Of a DNA stretch of 64,000 bases, positions 1-10,639 are shown piece by piece (position 1 is the first letter of the stretch; every line of letters starts with the position of its first letter). Both the position numbers and the translations under genes were made by a program. The notes beneath the pieces are model-generated. The model saw only the letters and a list, made by a program, of their open reading frames with translations, ran no database searches and was not told the origin of the DNA. The stretch is from Bacillus sp. REN10 (GTDB taxonomy: Bacteria > Bacillota > Bacilli > Bacillales > Domibacillaceae), in NCBI RefSeq assembly GCF_016820555.1, contig NZ_JADHDW010000002.1:257736-321735 (forward strand). Reading direction: 5' to 3'.

Positions 1-432
1 TTTAATGCTATCGATAATCGTCCCTTTTTGCTTGTCTACTAGTACAATATTGCTGTGTCTTCCCATAATTTCGACAAAGAGCTGTTTGTATGAAACATCC
101 CCAATCTCATTTTTGCCTTTGAACTCAAAAATGAGCAATCGATCCAACCCAACTTGTTGAATATCTTCTAATACAGCTCCCTCTAAATGCTTTCTCATCA
201 TCATACAAAAAAGCGGGGGCTCTTGTGGGTTTTCATACGCTTCGTTTGTCAGTTGAACGCGTGCATAACTAGGATGGGCAGATAATAATAGTTTATGGTT
301 GCTACCTTTTGCACGAATCACTAGTACAGTTTCATTTTTATATGGCTGATGAATTTTATTGACGCGGCCGCCTTGCAACTGTTCCAATAATTCTTTCGTT
401 ATCGCTCTTGTAAATAAACCATCAAATGACAT
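1..432 (-). CDS. rqcH: RqcH/NFACT family ribosome quality control protein (N-terminal part)
   Basis: The gene runs off the left edge, so only the first 144 codons are present. The protein opens [15 protein letters not shown] and has the NFACT-N pattern: [14 protein letters not shown] at about 21–34 and [14 protein letters not shown] at about 49–62. This family (B. subtilis YloA/RqcH, formerly called fibronectin-binding protein) binds obstructed 50S subunits and directs C-terminal alanine tailing of stalled nascent chains. The start is ATG, preceded by GGAAG at a suitable distance. It is divergent from the Ca2+ ATPase gene, the same arrangement as yloA/yloB in B. subtilis. The catalytic and coiled-coil parts lie outside the window. 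Confidence 0.9.
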   Translation of the reverse strand, partial: MSFDGLFTRAITKELLEQLQGGRVNKIHQPYKNETVLVIRAKGSNHKLLLSAHPSYARVQLTNEAYENPQEPPLFCMMMRKHLEGAVLEDIQQVGLDRLLIFEFKGKNEIGDVSYKQLFVEIMGRHSNIVLVDKQKGTIIDSIK

Positions 433-563
433 AGGCTGTCTTCCTTTTCTTCATATAAATTTCCGTCTTTTAAAAACTTACTCAAATCATATCATGTTTT
501 TGCGTTTCACTGAATAATCTTGCTATGAGAAGGACAAGTTTGTTCGCTAAAGGGAGTGAGTAG
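433..563. promoter_or_regulatory. divergent intergenic region between rqcH and the Ca2+ ATPase gene
   Basis: This 131-bp AT-rich gap must hold the start signals for both divergent genes. On the minus strand there is a TATGAT-like -10 near 493–498, but no good -35. On the plus strand only a weak TTGCGT lies near 499–504. The ATPase gene has a GGGAGTGAG ribosome site just before its ATG. No convincing operator was seen. Confidence 0.3.
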
Positions 564-3236
564 ATGAATTTTCATCAGCTGAAACATGAGGAGGTTGAAA
601 GTCGGCTTCAAACTAGCGTTCAGCGCGGATTAACCGAAGAGGAGGCAGCAAAAAGGAGGAAACAGTCGGGATCTAATGAATTGCAAGAGGCCAAGCTTCC
701 TTCTGCTTGGCTTGTTTTCTTCCAACAATTCAATGATTTCATGGTGTTTGTGTTAGTGGCGGCGACTGTGATATCAGCAGTAATGGGTGAATATATTGAT
801 TCGATCGCGATTTTGGCGATTATTTTTATTAATGGCATATTGGGCTTTTTGCAGGAAAGAAAAGCGGAAAGATCACTGCGAGCACTGAAGGAGTTATCTG
901 CTCCACAAGCGCTTGTCTTGAGAGATAATGAGTGGAGGAAAATTCCTTCCAAAGAAATTGTTCCTGGTGATATATTGAAATTTTCAGCTGGTGATCGGAT
1001 GGGAGCGGATGTTAGACTGCTTGAAGCGGTGAATTTAGAAATTGAAGAATCCTCGATGACAGGAGAATCCGTCCCTGTTGAGAAGCATGCCTCTCCGATG
1101 AAAGGAGACACGGTTGCGCTCGCTGATCTGAAAAACATGGCGTTTATGGGGACGCTTGTCACTCGCGGGAATGGGATCGGTGTCGTCACAGCTATTGGCA
1201 TGAAAACAGCGATGGGGAATATTGCTACGATGTTACAGGAAGCTGGTAAAACAGAAACACCACTGCAGCGCCGATTAGAACAGCTTGGCAAGTATTTAAT
1301 TATCGCCGCTCTTTTATTAACTGTACTTGTTGTCATACTTGGTGTCTTTCAAGGCCATGAATTGTATACGATGTTGCTTGCGGGTGTGTCTTTAGCAGTA
1401 GCGGCCATTCCTGAAGGACTTCCTGCGATTGTAACAGTTGCTTTATCTTTAGGTGTCCAGCGAATGATTAAACAAAAAGCAATCGTCAGAAAGCTATCTG
1501 CCGTAGAGACGCTAGGGTGTACAACGATTATTTGTTCAGATAAAACAGGGACGATGACGCAAAATCAAATGACAGTAACCGATGTATGGAGCGGTGGTAA
1601 GCATTGGCTTGTCAGTGGAAAGGGCTATGAGCCTCAAGGGAAGTTTTTTGAAGATCAGCGGGAAGTGCAGCCATCTTCTGAGAAAAGTTTGTATCAGCTG
1701 CTGACATTTGGGCTTTTGTGTAATCACGCAGAAATAAAAGAGAAGGAAAAAGAGTATATCGTTCAAGGGGATCCAACGGAAGGAGCATTAGTCACAGCTG
1801 CTTTAAAAGCGGGGTTACACCGAGAGAACCTCCTGTCGCAGTTCGTGATTGAAGAAGAGATTCCATTTGATTCCACAAGAAAAATGATGACGGTGATTGT
1901 CAGGGATACAAAAGGGCAGCGGTTTGCCGTCACGAAGGGTGCACCGGATGTGTTATTGCGCCGCAGTCATTATGTTTTGTGGAATGAACAAAAGCAGTTA
2001 TTTACAAAAGATTATCGCGATCAGACAGAAGCGATGATGGTGTCATTAGCTTCTCGGGCTCTTCGCATGATTGCGATTGCCTATAAACCGCTTTCTTCGC
2101 CAAATAGCAAAGGAAAAACGGTAGAAGATGGCCTGACGTTTATTGGGCTGCAAGGAATGATTGACCCTCCGCGCAAAGAAGTGAAGCAAGCGATTGCGGC
2201 ATGTAAGCAGGCGGGAATTAAGACGGTCATGATTACAGGAGATCACGTTCAAACAGCGGCTGCGATTGCCTACGATTTAGGAATTGCTAGGGATGCCTCG
2301 AAAATATTAGACGGACAGGCATTAAGTCAAATGACTGATGTCGAACTGGCGAGTGCTGCTGAAAAGACGACGGTATATGCAAGGGTTTCACCAGAAGATA
2401 AACTGAAAATAGTAAAAGCCCTTCAGAAAAATGGACATATTGTGGCAATGACAGGAGATGGGGTCAATGACGCGCCCGCTATTAAAGCGGCTGATATCGG
2501 TATAGCGATGGGGATCACAGGAACGGATGTGGCAAAAGAAGCCTCTTCTTTAGTGTTAGCAGATGATCACTTCGCCACGATTAAAGCAGCGGTCGAGGAA
2601 GGAAGAAATATTTATGAAAACATTCGCAAATTTATTCGTTATTTGCTCGCTTCGAATGTAGGGGAAATATTAGTGATGCTCTTTGCGATGATTTTAGCCC
2701 TTCCGCTGCCTTTAGTACCGATTCAAATTTTATGGGTCAACTTAGTAACAGATGGTTTGCCAGCGTTAGCGCTAGGACTTGACCGCCCGGAAGAAAATGT
2801 GATGAAGCGGCCGCCGAGGCATCCGAAAGAGGGGGTGTTTGCTAGAGGGTTAGGTTGGAAGATTATTTCCCGCGGCTTTTTAATAGGTGCGGTGACATTA
2901 ATCGCGTTTATGATCACGTTAAAAGCGCACCCCGATCATTTAGCTTATGCCCAAACGGTCGCCTTTGCTACGTTGGTGACGGCGCAGCTGATACACGTAT
3001 TTGATTGTCGAAGTGAACATTCCGTGTTAGCTAGAAATCCATTTGGAAATTTACATTTAATCGCCGCTGTTCTTTCGTCATTTTTATTAATGATCGCTGT
3101 TATTTACGTGCCAAGCTTACAGCCTGTTTTCCATACGGTACCGTTAGAACTGAGAGAATGGTTACTGGTCGTAGGAATGTCAGCCATCCCGACATTTTTA
3201 TTAGCCGGTTCATTTTTTGCAAGAAAAAGCCGATAA
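564..3236 (+). CDS. yloB: P-type Ca2+-transporting ATPase (YloB type)
   Basis: A P2A-type cation pump that exports Ca2+ across the cytoplasmic membrane at the cost of ATP. At 890 residues it has the same length as B. subtilis YloB. An N-terminal cation ATPase segment is followed by the actuator loop TGES (166–169), the phosphorylation site SDKTGTMT with Asp326, and the hinge TGDGVNDAP (630–638). The M4 motif VAAIPEGLP lies at about 282–290, and the six C-terminal membrane helices follow from about 700. The start ATG has a GGGAGTGAG ribosome site. It is monocistronic in appearance and stands divergent to rqcH. In B. subtilis the orthologue is linked to sporulation and germination. The substrate is inferred from family similarity, since related pumps move Mn2+. 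Confidence 0.93.
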   Translation: MNFHQLKHEEVESRLQTSVQRGLTEEEAAKRRKQSGSNELQEAKLPSAWLVFFQQFNDFMVFVLVAATVISAVMGEYIDSIAILAIIFINGILGFLQERKAERSLRALKELSAPQALVLRDNEWRKIPSKEIVPGDILKFSAGDRMGADVRLLEAVNLEIEESSMTGESVPVEKHASPMKGDTVALADLKNMAFMGTLVTRGNGIGVVTAIGMKTAMGNIATMLQEAGKTETPLQRRLEQLGKYLIIAALLLTVLVVILGVFQGHELYTMLLAGVSLAVAAIPEGLPAIVTVALSLGVQRMIKQKAIVRKLSAVETLGCTTIICSDKTGTMTQNQMTVTDVWSGGKHWLVSGKGYEPQGKFFEDQREVQPSSEKSLYQLLTFGLLCNHAEIKEKEKEYIVQGDPTEGALVTAALKAGLHRENLLSQFVIEEEIPFDSTRKMMTVIVRDTKGQRFAVTKGAPDVLLRRSHYVLWNEQKQLFTKDYRDQTEAMMVSLASRALRMIAIAYKPLSSPNSKGKTVEDGLTFIGLQGMIDPPRKEVKQAIAACKQAGIKTVMITGDHVQTAAAIAYDLGIARDASKILDGQALSQMTDVELASAAEKTTVYARVSPEDKLKIVKALQKNGHIVAMTGDGVNDAPAIKAADIGIAMGITGTDVAKEASSLVLADDHFATIKAAVEEGRNIYENIRKFIRYLLASNVGEILVMLFAMILALPLPLVPIQILWVNLVTDGLPALALGLDRPEENVMKRPPRHPKEGVFARGLGWKIISRGFLIGAVTLIAFMITLKAHPDHLAYAQTVAFATLVTAQLIHVFDCRSEHSVLARNPFGNLHLIAAVLSSFLLMIAVIYVPSLQPVFHTVPLELREWLLVVGMSAIPTFLLAGSFFARKSR

Positions 3237-3240
3237 AATA

Positions 3241-3249
3241 TGGTATAAT
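3241..3249 (+). promoter_or_regulatory. extended -10 promoter candidate for yicC-remA-gmk-rpoZ
   Basis: TGGTATAAT is a perfect extended -10 (TG-N-TATAAT), five bases after the ATPase stop codon. The best upstream match to a -35, TTGCAA at 3217–3222, is too far away (21 bp), so the site would rely on the extended -10. It sits about 60 bp before the YicC-type start. Confidence 0.5.
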
Positions 3250-3309
3250 GGAAAAGGTAGTAGAGTGTTCTCTATTGCCTTTTATTTTTTGATAGGAAGT
3301 GAGTGGCTG

Positions 3310-4185
3310 ATGGTTAACAGTATGACAGGCTTTGGTAGAAGTAAACTCAAATCAGCCGATCATGTGATAACAGTCGAGATGAAGTCGGTCAATCACCGTT
3401 TCAGTGAATTCCAAATACGAATGCCCCGACAATTACTGAAAATTGAAGATAAAATAAAGAAAAAATTGGCGCAATATATACATAGAGGCCGAGTAGAGCT
3501 GTTCATTAGCATTGACGGAGAAGGATTTATTCATCGGAAGCTGCATGTTGATTGGAAGTTGATAGAAGAGTATATTCAATCGATGGAGGAAATCTCAACG
3601 AAGTATCAACTTCCCGGCCAGCCCGAATTAAAAGATTTGCTACAACGTCCAGATTTCATTACAATCGAGGAGAATGAAGAAGAGAACATTGTGGTGGAAC
3701 AACTAGTTCTTGAAGCTGTTAAGCAAGCTGCTGAACATCTTTATGAGATGAGAGAAGTGGAAGGAGCAGAATTGAAAAAGGATTTAATTCGGTTGTTGAC
3801 TTACTTTGAACAAAGACTTAATGAAGTCAAACAACTTGCTCCTTTAGTAGTGCAATCTTATCGTCAGCGGCTTGAGAGAAGGCTAACAGAATTAACGGCA
3901 GCTCCGTTTGATCAGGATCGGATCCTAACAGAAATGGCTGTTTTTGCAGAAAAATCCGATGTTCATGAGGAATGTATTCGGCTTCATAGTCATATTCAGC
4001 AGTTTTTTCAGACGCTTGAATTGACAGAGCCTATTGGCCGAAAACTTGATTTCATGATTCAAGAGATGAATCGAGAAGTCAATACGATCGGTTCAAAAGC
4101 TAATGATTCGACAATTAGTTCGGTTGTTGTTGAACTGAAAACTACTCTTGAAAAAATGAGAGAACAAGTTCAAAATATCGAATAG
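3310..4185 (+). CDS. yloC: YicC/YloC family endoribonuclease
   Basis: The ATG at 3310 gives a 291-residue protein opening MVNSMTGFGRS. An in-frame upstream extension to 3217 is rejected: it lacks a ribosome site, whereas AGGAAGTGAG precedes 3310. The YicC N-terminal signature is present (MTGFGR 5–10, SVNHRF 26–31), as is the DUF1732 C-terminus (GRKLDFMIQEMNRE and NTIGSK near the end). Members of the family, including YicC of E. coli and YloC of B. subtilis, are endoribonucleases. It begins the run yloC-remA-gmk-rpoZ, as in B. subtilis. Which RNAs it targets here cannot be told from the sequence. Confidence 0.9.
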   Translation: MVNSMTGFGRSKLKSADHVITVEMKSVNHRFSEFQIRMPRQLLKIEDKIKKKLAQYIHRGRVELFISIDGEGFIHRKLHVDWKLIEEYIQSMEEISTKYQLPGQPELKDLLQRPDFITIEENEEENIVVEQLVLEAVKQAAEHLYEMREVEGAELKKDLIRLLTYFEQRLNEVKQLAPLVVQSYRQRLERRLTELTAAPFDQDRILTEMAVFAEKSDVHEECIRLHSHIQQFFQTLELTEPIGRKLDFMIQEMNREVNTIGSKANDSTISSVVVELKTTLEKMREQVQNIE

Positions 4186-4224
4186 CGTTAGAGCGATTGT
4201 TCAGCTGCAGTTTGGGGGGAATTT

Positions 4225-5111
<887 letters not shown>

Positions 5112-5112
5112 T

Positions 5113-5340
5113 ATGTTATACCCATCAATCGATAATCTTTTAACTAAAATTGATTCAAAATACTCATTAGTCAGTGTCGCGGCAAAACGTGCTCGCAGCT
5201 TACAAGACAATAGTTCTACGCAAATGCTCGACTCTTACGTTTCTCACAAGTTTGTGGGGAGAGCGCTGGAAGAAATTTATGCTGATAAATTGTCAATGAA
5301 AGAAAAGGATGTAAACGAAACATACTCTGACGAAGTTTAA
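5113..5340 (+). CDS. rpoZ: RNA polymerase omega subunit
   Basis: A 75-residue protein, [20 protein letters not shown], with the omega core [11 protein letters not shown] and a region [13 protein letters not shown]. The omega subunit supports beta-prime folding and polymerase assembly. A longer in-frame reading from 4984 lies inside gmk and has no ribosome site. The ATG at 5113 lies one base after the gmk stop and is preceded by GGAGAG, which favours translational coupling. It is slightly longer than the 67-residue B. subtilis protein through an acidic tail. Confidence 0.93.
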   Translation: MLYPSIDNLLTKIDSKYSLVSVAAKRARSLQDNSSTQMLDSYVSHKFVGRALEEIYADKLSMKEKDVNETYSDEV

Positions 5341-5356
5341 ATATAAACAGAATGAA

Positions 5357-5466
5357 GAGGGTGTCCCTTAAGTGCCTGGCGTCTCCAATTTTTAGCTGCG
5401 CATATAGTGTTTGATTAACTATATATGGCGGTGGAGATGCCTGGCTCTTTACTTTTGGGACACCTT
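5357..5466. repeat. long imperfect palindrome after rpoZ, possible dispersed repeat acting as terminator
   Basis: The outer arms AGGGTGTCCC (5358–5367) and GGGACACCTT (5457–5466) pair with one wobble. Inside them, GCCTGGCGTCTCCA (5374–5387) pairs well with TGGAGATGCCTGGC (5432–5445). At the tip, ATATAGT faces ACTATAT (5403–5424). The whole segment could fold as one stem of about 110 nt. A T-rich run follows, so it may end the yloC-remA-gmk-rpoZ transcript. Its GC-rich arms and size are unlike the other short terminators here. Confidence 0.6.
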
Positions 5467-5553
5467 ATTTTTTCATTAGGTCCTGTAAAATAATGATATT
5501 TATAGAGCTTTTCATGTAAGCAATTGATCTTTTCGAGAACGGGAGGTTTTTCT

Positions 5554-6771
5554 ATGTTAAATGGAAAAAAAGTACTATTATGTGTAACTGGCGGCATCGC
5601 TGTTTATAAAGCAGTCGCTTTAACAAGTAAGTTGACTCAGGCGGGAGCTTTGGTGAAGGTCATAATGTCTTCTTCTGCACAAAAATTTGTGACACCTTTG
5701 ACTTTTCAAGCATTGTCTCGCCATGATGTCTATACAGATACTTTTGATGAAAAGCATCCGAAAGTCATTGCACACATTGATTTAGCTGACTGGGCAGATT
5801 TAATTTTAGTGGCACCGGCCACAGCTAATATAATTGGGAAACTAGCAAACGGCTTGGCGGATGAAATGATTTCCACAACCATTATTGCTTCCACCGCCCC
5901 TATTTGGATTGCTCCAGCCATGAATGTTCATATGTATGACCATCCTGCTGTGAAACGCAATATTGAGACACTCGCTAGCTTTGGTTATCAATTTGTAGAG
6001 CCGAGCGAAGGCTATCTTGCTTGTGGTTATGTAGGGAAAGGACGCTTAGAAGAACCAGAGAAAATCATTACATTAATGAATGAATTTTTCCGCAAGAAAC
6101 ATCAGCCGTTAAAAGGAAAGACAGTAGTGATTACAGCTGGTCCGACAAGAGAAGCGATTGATCCCGTTCGTTTTTTAACGAATCATTCCTCTGGGAAAAT
6201 GGGCTATGCCCTAGCGGAAGCAGCTAAAGAATTAGGGGCGAATGTAGAATTAATATCCGGTCCAGTGTCACTCTCAACACCAACAGGGGTTCAAATCACT
6301 CAAGTTCAAAGCGCGGAAGAGATGTATCAAGCGGTGATGAAGAAATTCCGAGAGGCAGATATTGTGATTAAAACAGCTGCTGTTGCTGATTACCGTCCGA
6401 AAGTTGTTCACTCTGACAAAATGAAGAAAAAAGAAGGTAATCTAATCCTTGAGATGGAGAGAACAAAGGATATCTTAAAAACGTTAGGACAAGAGAAAAC
6501 GCATCAATTATTGATTGGGTTTGCTGCTGAAACAGATCGAGTAGAAGAATACGCGAAACGGAAATTGGAAACGAAAAACGCCGATATGATCGTGGCGAAT
6601 AATGTGAAAACGGCAGGAGCCGGCTTTGGCGGCGAAACAAATATCATTACGATTTACAAAAAAGACGGCTCTAAAAAAGCCTTTGATTTAATGACAAAGA
6701 AAGAGGCAGCTTATGAGATTTTGACAGAGGCGGTGGCTGAGTTAACAAAGGGTGAGATCGCATGCAAGTAG
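5554..6771 (+). CDS. coaBC: bifunctional phosphopantothenoylcysteine decarboxylase / phosphopantothenate–cysteine ligase
   Basis: It makes 4'-phosphopantetheine for coenzyme A: CoaB joins cysteine to 4'-phosphopantothenate and CoaC decarboxylates the product. The CoaC flavoprotein half carries active-site His74 (AHIDLADW), the PAMN motif (121–124) and the substrate-loop Cys157 (YLACGYVG). The CoaB half starts near 190 with GPTREAIDPVRF and NHSSGKMG. The ATG at 5554 (405 aa) is preceded by GGGAGG. A ten-codon upstream extension lacks a site. The 3' end overlaps priA by 10 bp. Confidence 0.95.
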   Translation: MLNGKKVLLCVTGGIAVYKAVALTSKLTQAGALVKVIMSSSAQKFVTPLTFQALSRHDVYTDTFDEKHPKVIAHIDLADWADLILVAPATANIIGKLANGLADEMISTTIIASTAPIWIAPAMNVHMYDHPAVKRNIETLASFGYQFVEPSEGYLACGYVGKGRLEEPEKIITLMNEFFRKKHQPLKGKTVVITAGPTREAIDPVRFLTNHSSGKMGYALAEAAKELGANVELISGPVSLSTPTGVQITQVQSAEEMYQAVMKKFREADIVIKTAAVADYRPKVVHSDKMKKKEGNLILEMERTKDILKTLGQEKTHQLLIGFAAETDRVEEYAKRKLETKNADMIVANNVKTAGAGFGGETNIITIYKKDGSKKAFDLMTKKEAAYEILTEAVAELTKGEIACK

Positions 6772-9173
6772 CGAGCGTTATCGTTGACGTAGCAGCTATG
6801 CAAACGGATCGCCCGTTTGATTATTTAATTCCAGATAAATGGTCTGGTCTGATCGCGCCGGGGATGCGCGTCGTTGTTCCTTTTGGGCCGAGAAACATTC
6901 AAGGCTTTGTGATAGAAGTAAAGAGCCGGTCGGAAGTGAAAAAGTTAAAACCGTTGATCGAACCGATGGATTTAGTGCCTGTTTTAAATACAGAATTACT
7001 AGAGCTTGCTGATTGGTTAACTGAAACGACATTGTGTTTTAAAATATCCGCTTATCAAGCGATGCTACCTACGGCGATGAAGGTGAAATATGAAAAAGTG
7101 TTTCGTTTGATTGAAGGAAAAACACCATCAGTTGAGGAAGTAGCGGAACTGTTTCAACATCGAGCCGAGGTTTCATGGGAAGAGGCTGCTGCTGCAGCGA
7201 TGCTTCCTATTTTTCGTGAAGAAGTAAAGGCGGGCCTAATCGAGCTAGTGTACAAAGTGACAAGTAAAGGAAACAAAAAAATGATCCGCATGGTTGGATG
7301 TGCTCTGCTTGCTGATGAAACGAAAAAATATATTGAAGAATTGCCAGCTAATGCGCTGAAACAAAAAAATGTCTTGCAATATTTATTGAGTCAGACGCCG
7401 AAGTGGATTCCAGCTAAAGAGGTCATGGAAGCAAGCGATGCGTCGAGTGCAACCTTAAAGAGTTTAATTGAAAAAGGGATCTTACTAGAAACAAAGCAGG
7501 AAATGTATCGAGATCCTTATGAGCATCGCGAGTTTCAAAAAACAGAATCTTTGCCATTAACGGAGTTACAAGAGAAAGCGATTGCGCCGATTTTGCAATC
7601 GATTGAGCAAGAGCAGCACGACACCTTTTTATTATATGGAGTTACTGGCAGCGGAAAAACCGAAATTTATTTGCAATCGATTCAAAAAGTATTAGAAAAA
7701 GGGAAGGAAGCTATTGTATTGGTTCCCGAAATCTCGCTCACTCCGCAAATGGTTCATCGTTTTAAAGGGAGATTTGGTGATGATGTAGCTGTTTTGCACA
7801 GTGGATTATCAACCGGAGAGAAATATGATGAATGGAGAAAAATTCAGCGCAAGGAAGTGAAAGTCGTTGTCGGTGCGCGTTCGGCTATTTTTGCTCCTTT
7901 CGAAAACCTAGGCATTATTATTATTGATGAAGAGCATGAAACGAGTTATAAGCAAGAGGAAAATCCGCGTTACCATGCAAGGGAAACAGCCATCAAGAGA
8001 GCACAATACTACAATTGCCCAGTTATTTTAGGTAGTGCGACTCCTGCGTTAGAAAGTTTTGCCCGCGCGCAAAAGGGCGTATACAAACTGCTTACATTAT
8101 CGAAGCGTATGAATGATCAAGCATTGCCGGAAGTTGATATTGTTGATATGCGGGAGGAACTAAGAGAAGGGAATCGCTCGATGTTTTCTCGTTCTTTATT
8201 TGAAAAACTAGAGGATCGGCTGAGAAAAGGTGAACAAACAGTACTATTTTTAAATAGACGTGGCCACTCCTCCTTTATTATGTGCCGAGATTGTGGGCAC
8301 GTATCTGGTTGTCCTCATTGTGACATTTCGCTCACTTACCATCGTTATAGCCACCAAATGAAATGCCATTATTGCGGGTATGAGGAGCCAGTCCCTCATA
8401 CATGTCCGGAATGTAACAGTGAACATATACGCTATTTTGGAACGGGGACGCAAAAAGTGGAAGAAGAACTAGGGAAGTTATTACCCCACGCAAGAGTAAT
8501 TAGAATGGATGTTGATACAACGAGCAAAAAAGGAGCTCATGAACAGCTTCTTCGTCAATTTGAAGAGGGAAAAGCCGATATTTTATTAGGAACGCAAATG
8601 ATTGCAAAAGGATTGGATTTTCCTAATATTACGCTTGTAGGTGTTCTTACAGCGGATACGATGCTTCATATTCCTGATTTTCGCTCATCGGAAAAGACAT
8701 TCCAATTGTTGACGCAAGTAAGTGGACGAGCAGGGCGTCATGAGCTTAAAGGGGAAGTGGTCATTCAAACGTATACGCCGGAGCATTACAGTATTCAGCT
8801 CGCTGGGAAGCAGGATTACGATCAGTTTTATCAACAGGAAATGATGATTCGAAAGATCGGACATTACCCCCCTTTTTATTTTTTAGCATTAGTGACAGTT
8901 AGTCATTATGATATAATGACGGCTGCATCGATTACAGAAAAAATTACGGATTACTTAAGATCCCAGTTGTCGCAATCAGCGATCATTCTTGGTCCAGTCG
9001 CCTCGCCCATTCCGCGGATCAATGATAGATATCGCTATCAATGTTTGATAAAATACAAACGGGAACCGAAACTAAATGAAGGATTAAAAACCATATTGGA
9101 GCATTACACAAAACAACATAAAGATAAGCATTTACAAGTAGCGATAGATGTCAATCCATTTATCATGATGTAA
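6762..9173 (+). CDS. priA: primosomal replication restart helicase PriA
   Basis: A superfamily 2 DNA helicase that recognises stalled forks and D-loops and loads the primosome. The 803 residues match B. subtilis PriA (805). An N-terminal 3'-DNA-binding domain is followed by Walker A GVTGSGKT (293–300) and the DEEH box (389–392). Eight cysteines in paired CxxC-type motifs begin at Cys508 (CRDCGHVSGCPHC) and bind two zinc ions. Helicase motifs V and VI follow (GTQMIAKGLDFPN, QVSGRAGR). It overlaps coaBC by 10 bp and is followed by def. Confidence 0.96.
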   Translation: MQVASVIVDVAAMQTDRPFDYLIPDKWSGLIAPGMRVVVPFGPRNIQGFVIEVKSRSEVKKLKPLIEPMDLVPVLNTELLELADWLTETTLCFKISAYQAMLPTAMKVKYEKVFRLIEGKTPSVEEVAELFQHRAEVSWEEAAAAAMLPIFREEVKAGLIELVYKVTSKGNKKMIRMVGCALLADETKKYIEELPANALKQKNVLQYLLSQTPKWIPAKEVMEASDASSATLKSLIEKGILLETKQEMYRDPYEHREFQKTESLPLTELQEKAIAPILQSIEQEQHDTFLLYGVTGSGKTEIYLQSIQKVLEKGKEAIVLVPEISLTPQMVHRFKGRFGDDVAVLHSGLSTGEKYDEWRKIQRKEVKVVVGARSAIFAPFENLGIIIIDEEHETSYKQEENPRYHARETAIKRAQYYNCPVILGSATPALESFARAQKGVYKLLTLSKRMNDQALPEVDIVDMREELREGNRSMFSRSLFEKLEDRLRKGEQTVLFLNRRGHSSFIMCRDCGHVSGCPHCDISLTYHRYSHQMKCHYCGYEEPVPHTCPECNSEHIRYFGTGTQKVEEELGKLLPHARVIRMDVDTTSKKGAHEQLLRQFEEGKADILLGTQMIAKGLDFPNITLVGVLTADTMLHIPDFRSSEKTFQLLTQVSGRAGRHELKGEVVIQTYTPEHYSIQLAGKQDYDQFYQQEMMIRKIGHYPPFYFLALVTVSHYDIMTAASITEKITDYLRSQLSQSAIILGPVASPIPRINDRYRYQCLIKYKREPKLNEGLKTILEHYTKQHKDKHLQVAIDVNPFIMM

Positions 9174-9211
9174 AGTGAAATGTTGCAAAGAAAGATTGAG
9201 GAGGATATTGT

Positions 9212-9697
9212 TTGGCGTATTTACCGATCGTAAAAGCTCCGGCGGATATTCTTGAAAAAGAATGCGCGCGTGTGACGGAGTTTAATAAAAAATTAAAAAA
9301 GTTAGTAAGTGATATGCACGAAACGATGATTGAAGCAGATGGAGTGGGGCTTGCGGCTCCCCAAGTTGGTGTGGATCTGCAAGTAGCCGTAGTAGATATA
9401 GAAGATGAGAACGGATTAATTACATTAATTAACCCGGTGGTGTTAGAAGAAAAAGGCAAGCAAACTGATGTAGAAGGCTGCCTTAGCTTTCCTGGATTAT
9501 ATGGATATGTGACGCGCCCTTCTTATGTGAAGGTAAAGGCTCAAGATTTGAAAGGGCGCTACTTTTTAATTGAGGCGCGCGATTTTTTAGCAAGGGCGAT
9601 CTTGCATGAAATTGATCATTTGCATGGGGTATTATTCACTTCAAAAGTAGAAAAATACATTTCAGAAGAACAATTAGAAAAGGAGGGAGCAGAATGA
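9212..9697 (+). CDS. def: peptide deformylase
   Basis: It removes the formyl group from nascent N-terminal formylmethionine. All three family motifs are present: GVGLAAPQ (44–51), EGCLSFP with metal ligand Cys90, and HEIDH with ligands His132 and His136 and catalytic Glu133. The start is TTG at 9212, chosen because GAGGAGG lies just upstream and the product (161 aa, [15 protein letters not shown]) fits the family length. It overlaps fmt by 4 bp, so deformylase and formyltransferase are probably translated together. Confidence 0.95.
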   Translation: MAYLPIVKAPADILEKECARVTEFNKKLKKLVSDMHETMIEADGVGLAAPQVGVDLQVAVVDIEDENGLITLINPVVLEEKGKQTDVEGCLSFPGLYGYVTRPSYVKVKAQDLKGRYFLIEARDFLARAILHEIDHLHGVLFTSKVEKYISEEQLEKEGAE

Positions 9698-10638
9698 CGA
9701 ATATCGTTTTTATGGGCACACCTGATTTTTCTGTTCCTGTATTACAAACATTAATTCAAAATGGCTATCATATTCAAGCCGTTGTGACACAGCCTGATCG
9801 TCCAGTAGGAAGAAAGCGAGTGCTGACTCCCCCACCGGTAAAAGTAGAAGCGTTAAAGCATCATATTCCTGTATTGCAGCCGGAGAAACTTCGCTCATCA
9901 GAGGAACTTCAGCAAATCATTGATTTGCAACCTGATGTGATTGTGACAGCGGCTTATGGGCAATTGCTCCCTAAAGAGCTGCTAGAAGCTCCAGCACATG
10001 GTTGTATTAATGTTCATGCTTCGCTTCTTCCAGAGTTGCGCGGTGGAGCTCCTATTCACTATTCGATCTTGCAAGGAAAAGAAAAAACAGGTATCACGAT
10101 CATGTATATGGCTGAAAAGTTAGATGCTGGGGATATCATTAGTCAGGCAGAGGTAATAATAGAAGAGACGGACCATGTCGGCAGTTTGCATGATAAGCTA
10201 AGCGCCGTCGGTTCAAAGCTTTTAGCAGACACGCTTCCTAAGCTATTGGCTGGCGAGATTCAGCCGATTCAACAAGATGAGCAGAAAGCCACATTCGCTT
10301 CTAATATTAAAAGAGAGCAAGAACAGATTGATTGGTCAAGAAATGGCGAAGACATCTATAACCATATTCGTGGACTTCACCCTTGGCCCGTTGCCTACAC
10401 ACAGCTAGAAGGAAAAGTGTTGAAGATTTGGTGGGGGGAAAAAGTTACTACCAATCAAGAAGCGTTAGCTGGTACGGTTCTTTCTGTTGAAGAGGATGGT
10501 TTTGTTGTGGCGACAGGAAATAAAACAGCGATTAAAGTGACAGATTTACAGCCTTCTGGGAAAAAGAGAATGTCTGCTCAACAGTATTTAAGAGGAGCCG
10601 GTGCAGGTTTATCAATCGGCAAGCGGTTAGGAGAATAG
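9694..10638 (+). CDS. fmt: methionyl-tRNA formyltransferase
   Basis: It transfers a formyl group from 10-formyltetrahydrofolate to Met-tRNA(fMet), making the initiator tRNA. 314 residues, usual length. The N-terminal catalytic domain has [12 protein letters not shown] and the active-site segment [15 protein letters not shown] with Asn106 and His108. LDAGDII follows near 143, and a C-terminal OB-like domain occupies about 205–314. It overlaps def by the ATGA junction and ends one base before the rsmB start. Confidence 0.96.
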   Translation: MTNIVFMGTPDFSVPVLQTLIQNGYHIQAVVTQPDRPVGRKRVLTPPPVKVEALKHHIPVLQPEKLRSSEELQQIIDLQPDVIVTAAYGQLLPKELLEAPAHGCINVHASLLPELRGGAPIHYSILQGKEKTGITIMYMAEKLDAGDIISQAEVIIEETDHVGSLHDKLSAVGSKLLADTLPKLLAGEIQPIQQDEQKATFASNIKREQEQIDWSRNGEDIYNHIRGLHPWPVAYTQLEGKVLKIWWGEKVTTNQEALAGTVLSVEEDGFVVATGNKTAIKVTDLQPSGKKRMSAQQYLRGAGAGLSIGKRLGE

Positions 10639-10639
10639 C

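Noticed and set aside
620-1336. Long minus-strand reading frame inside the Ca2+ ATPase gene
   Set aside because: It is fully contained in a well-supported gene, has low-complexity Ser/Thr/Ile composition typical of an antisense shadow, and lacks a convincing ribosome site.
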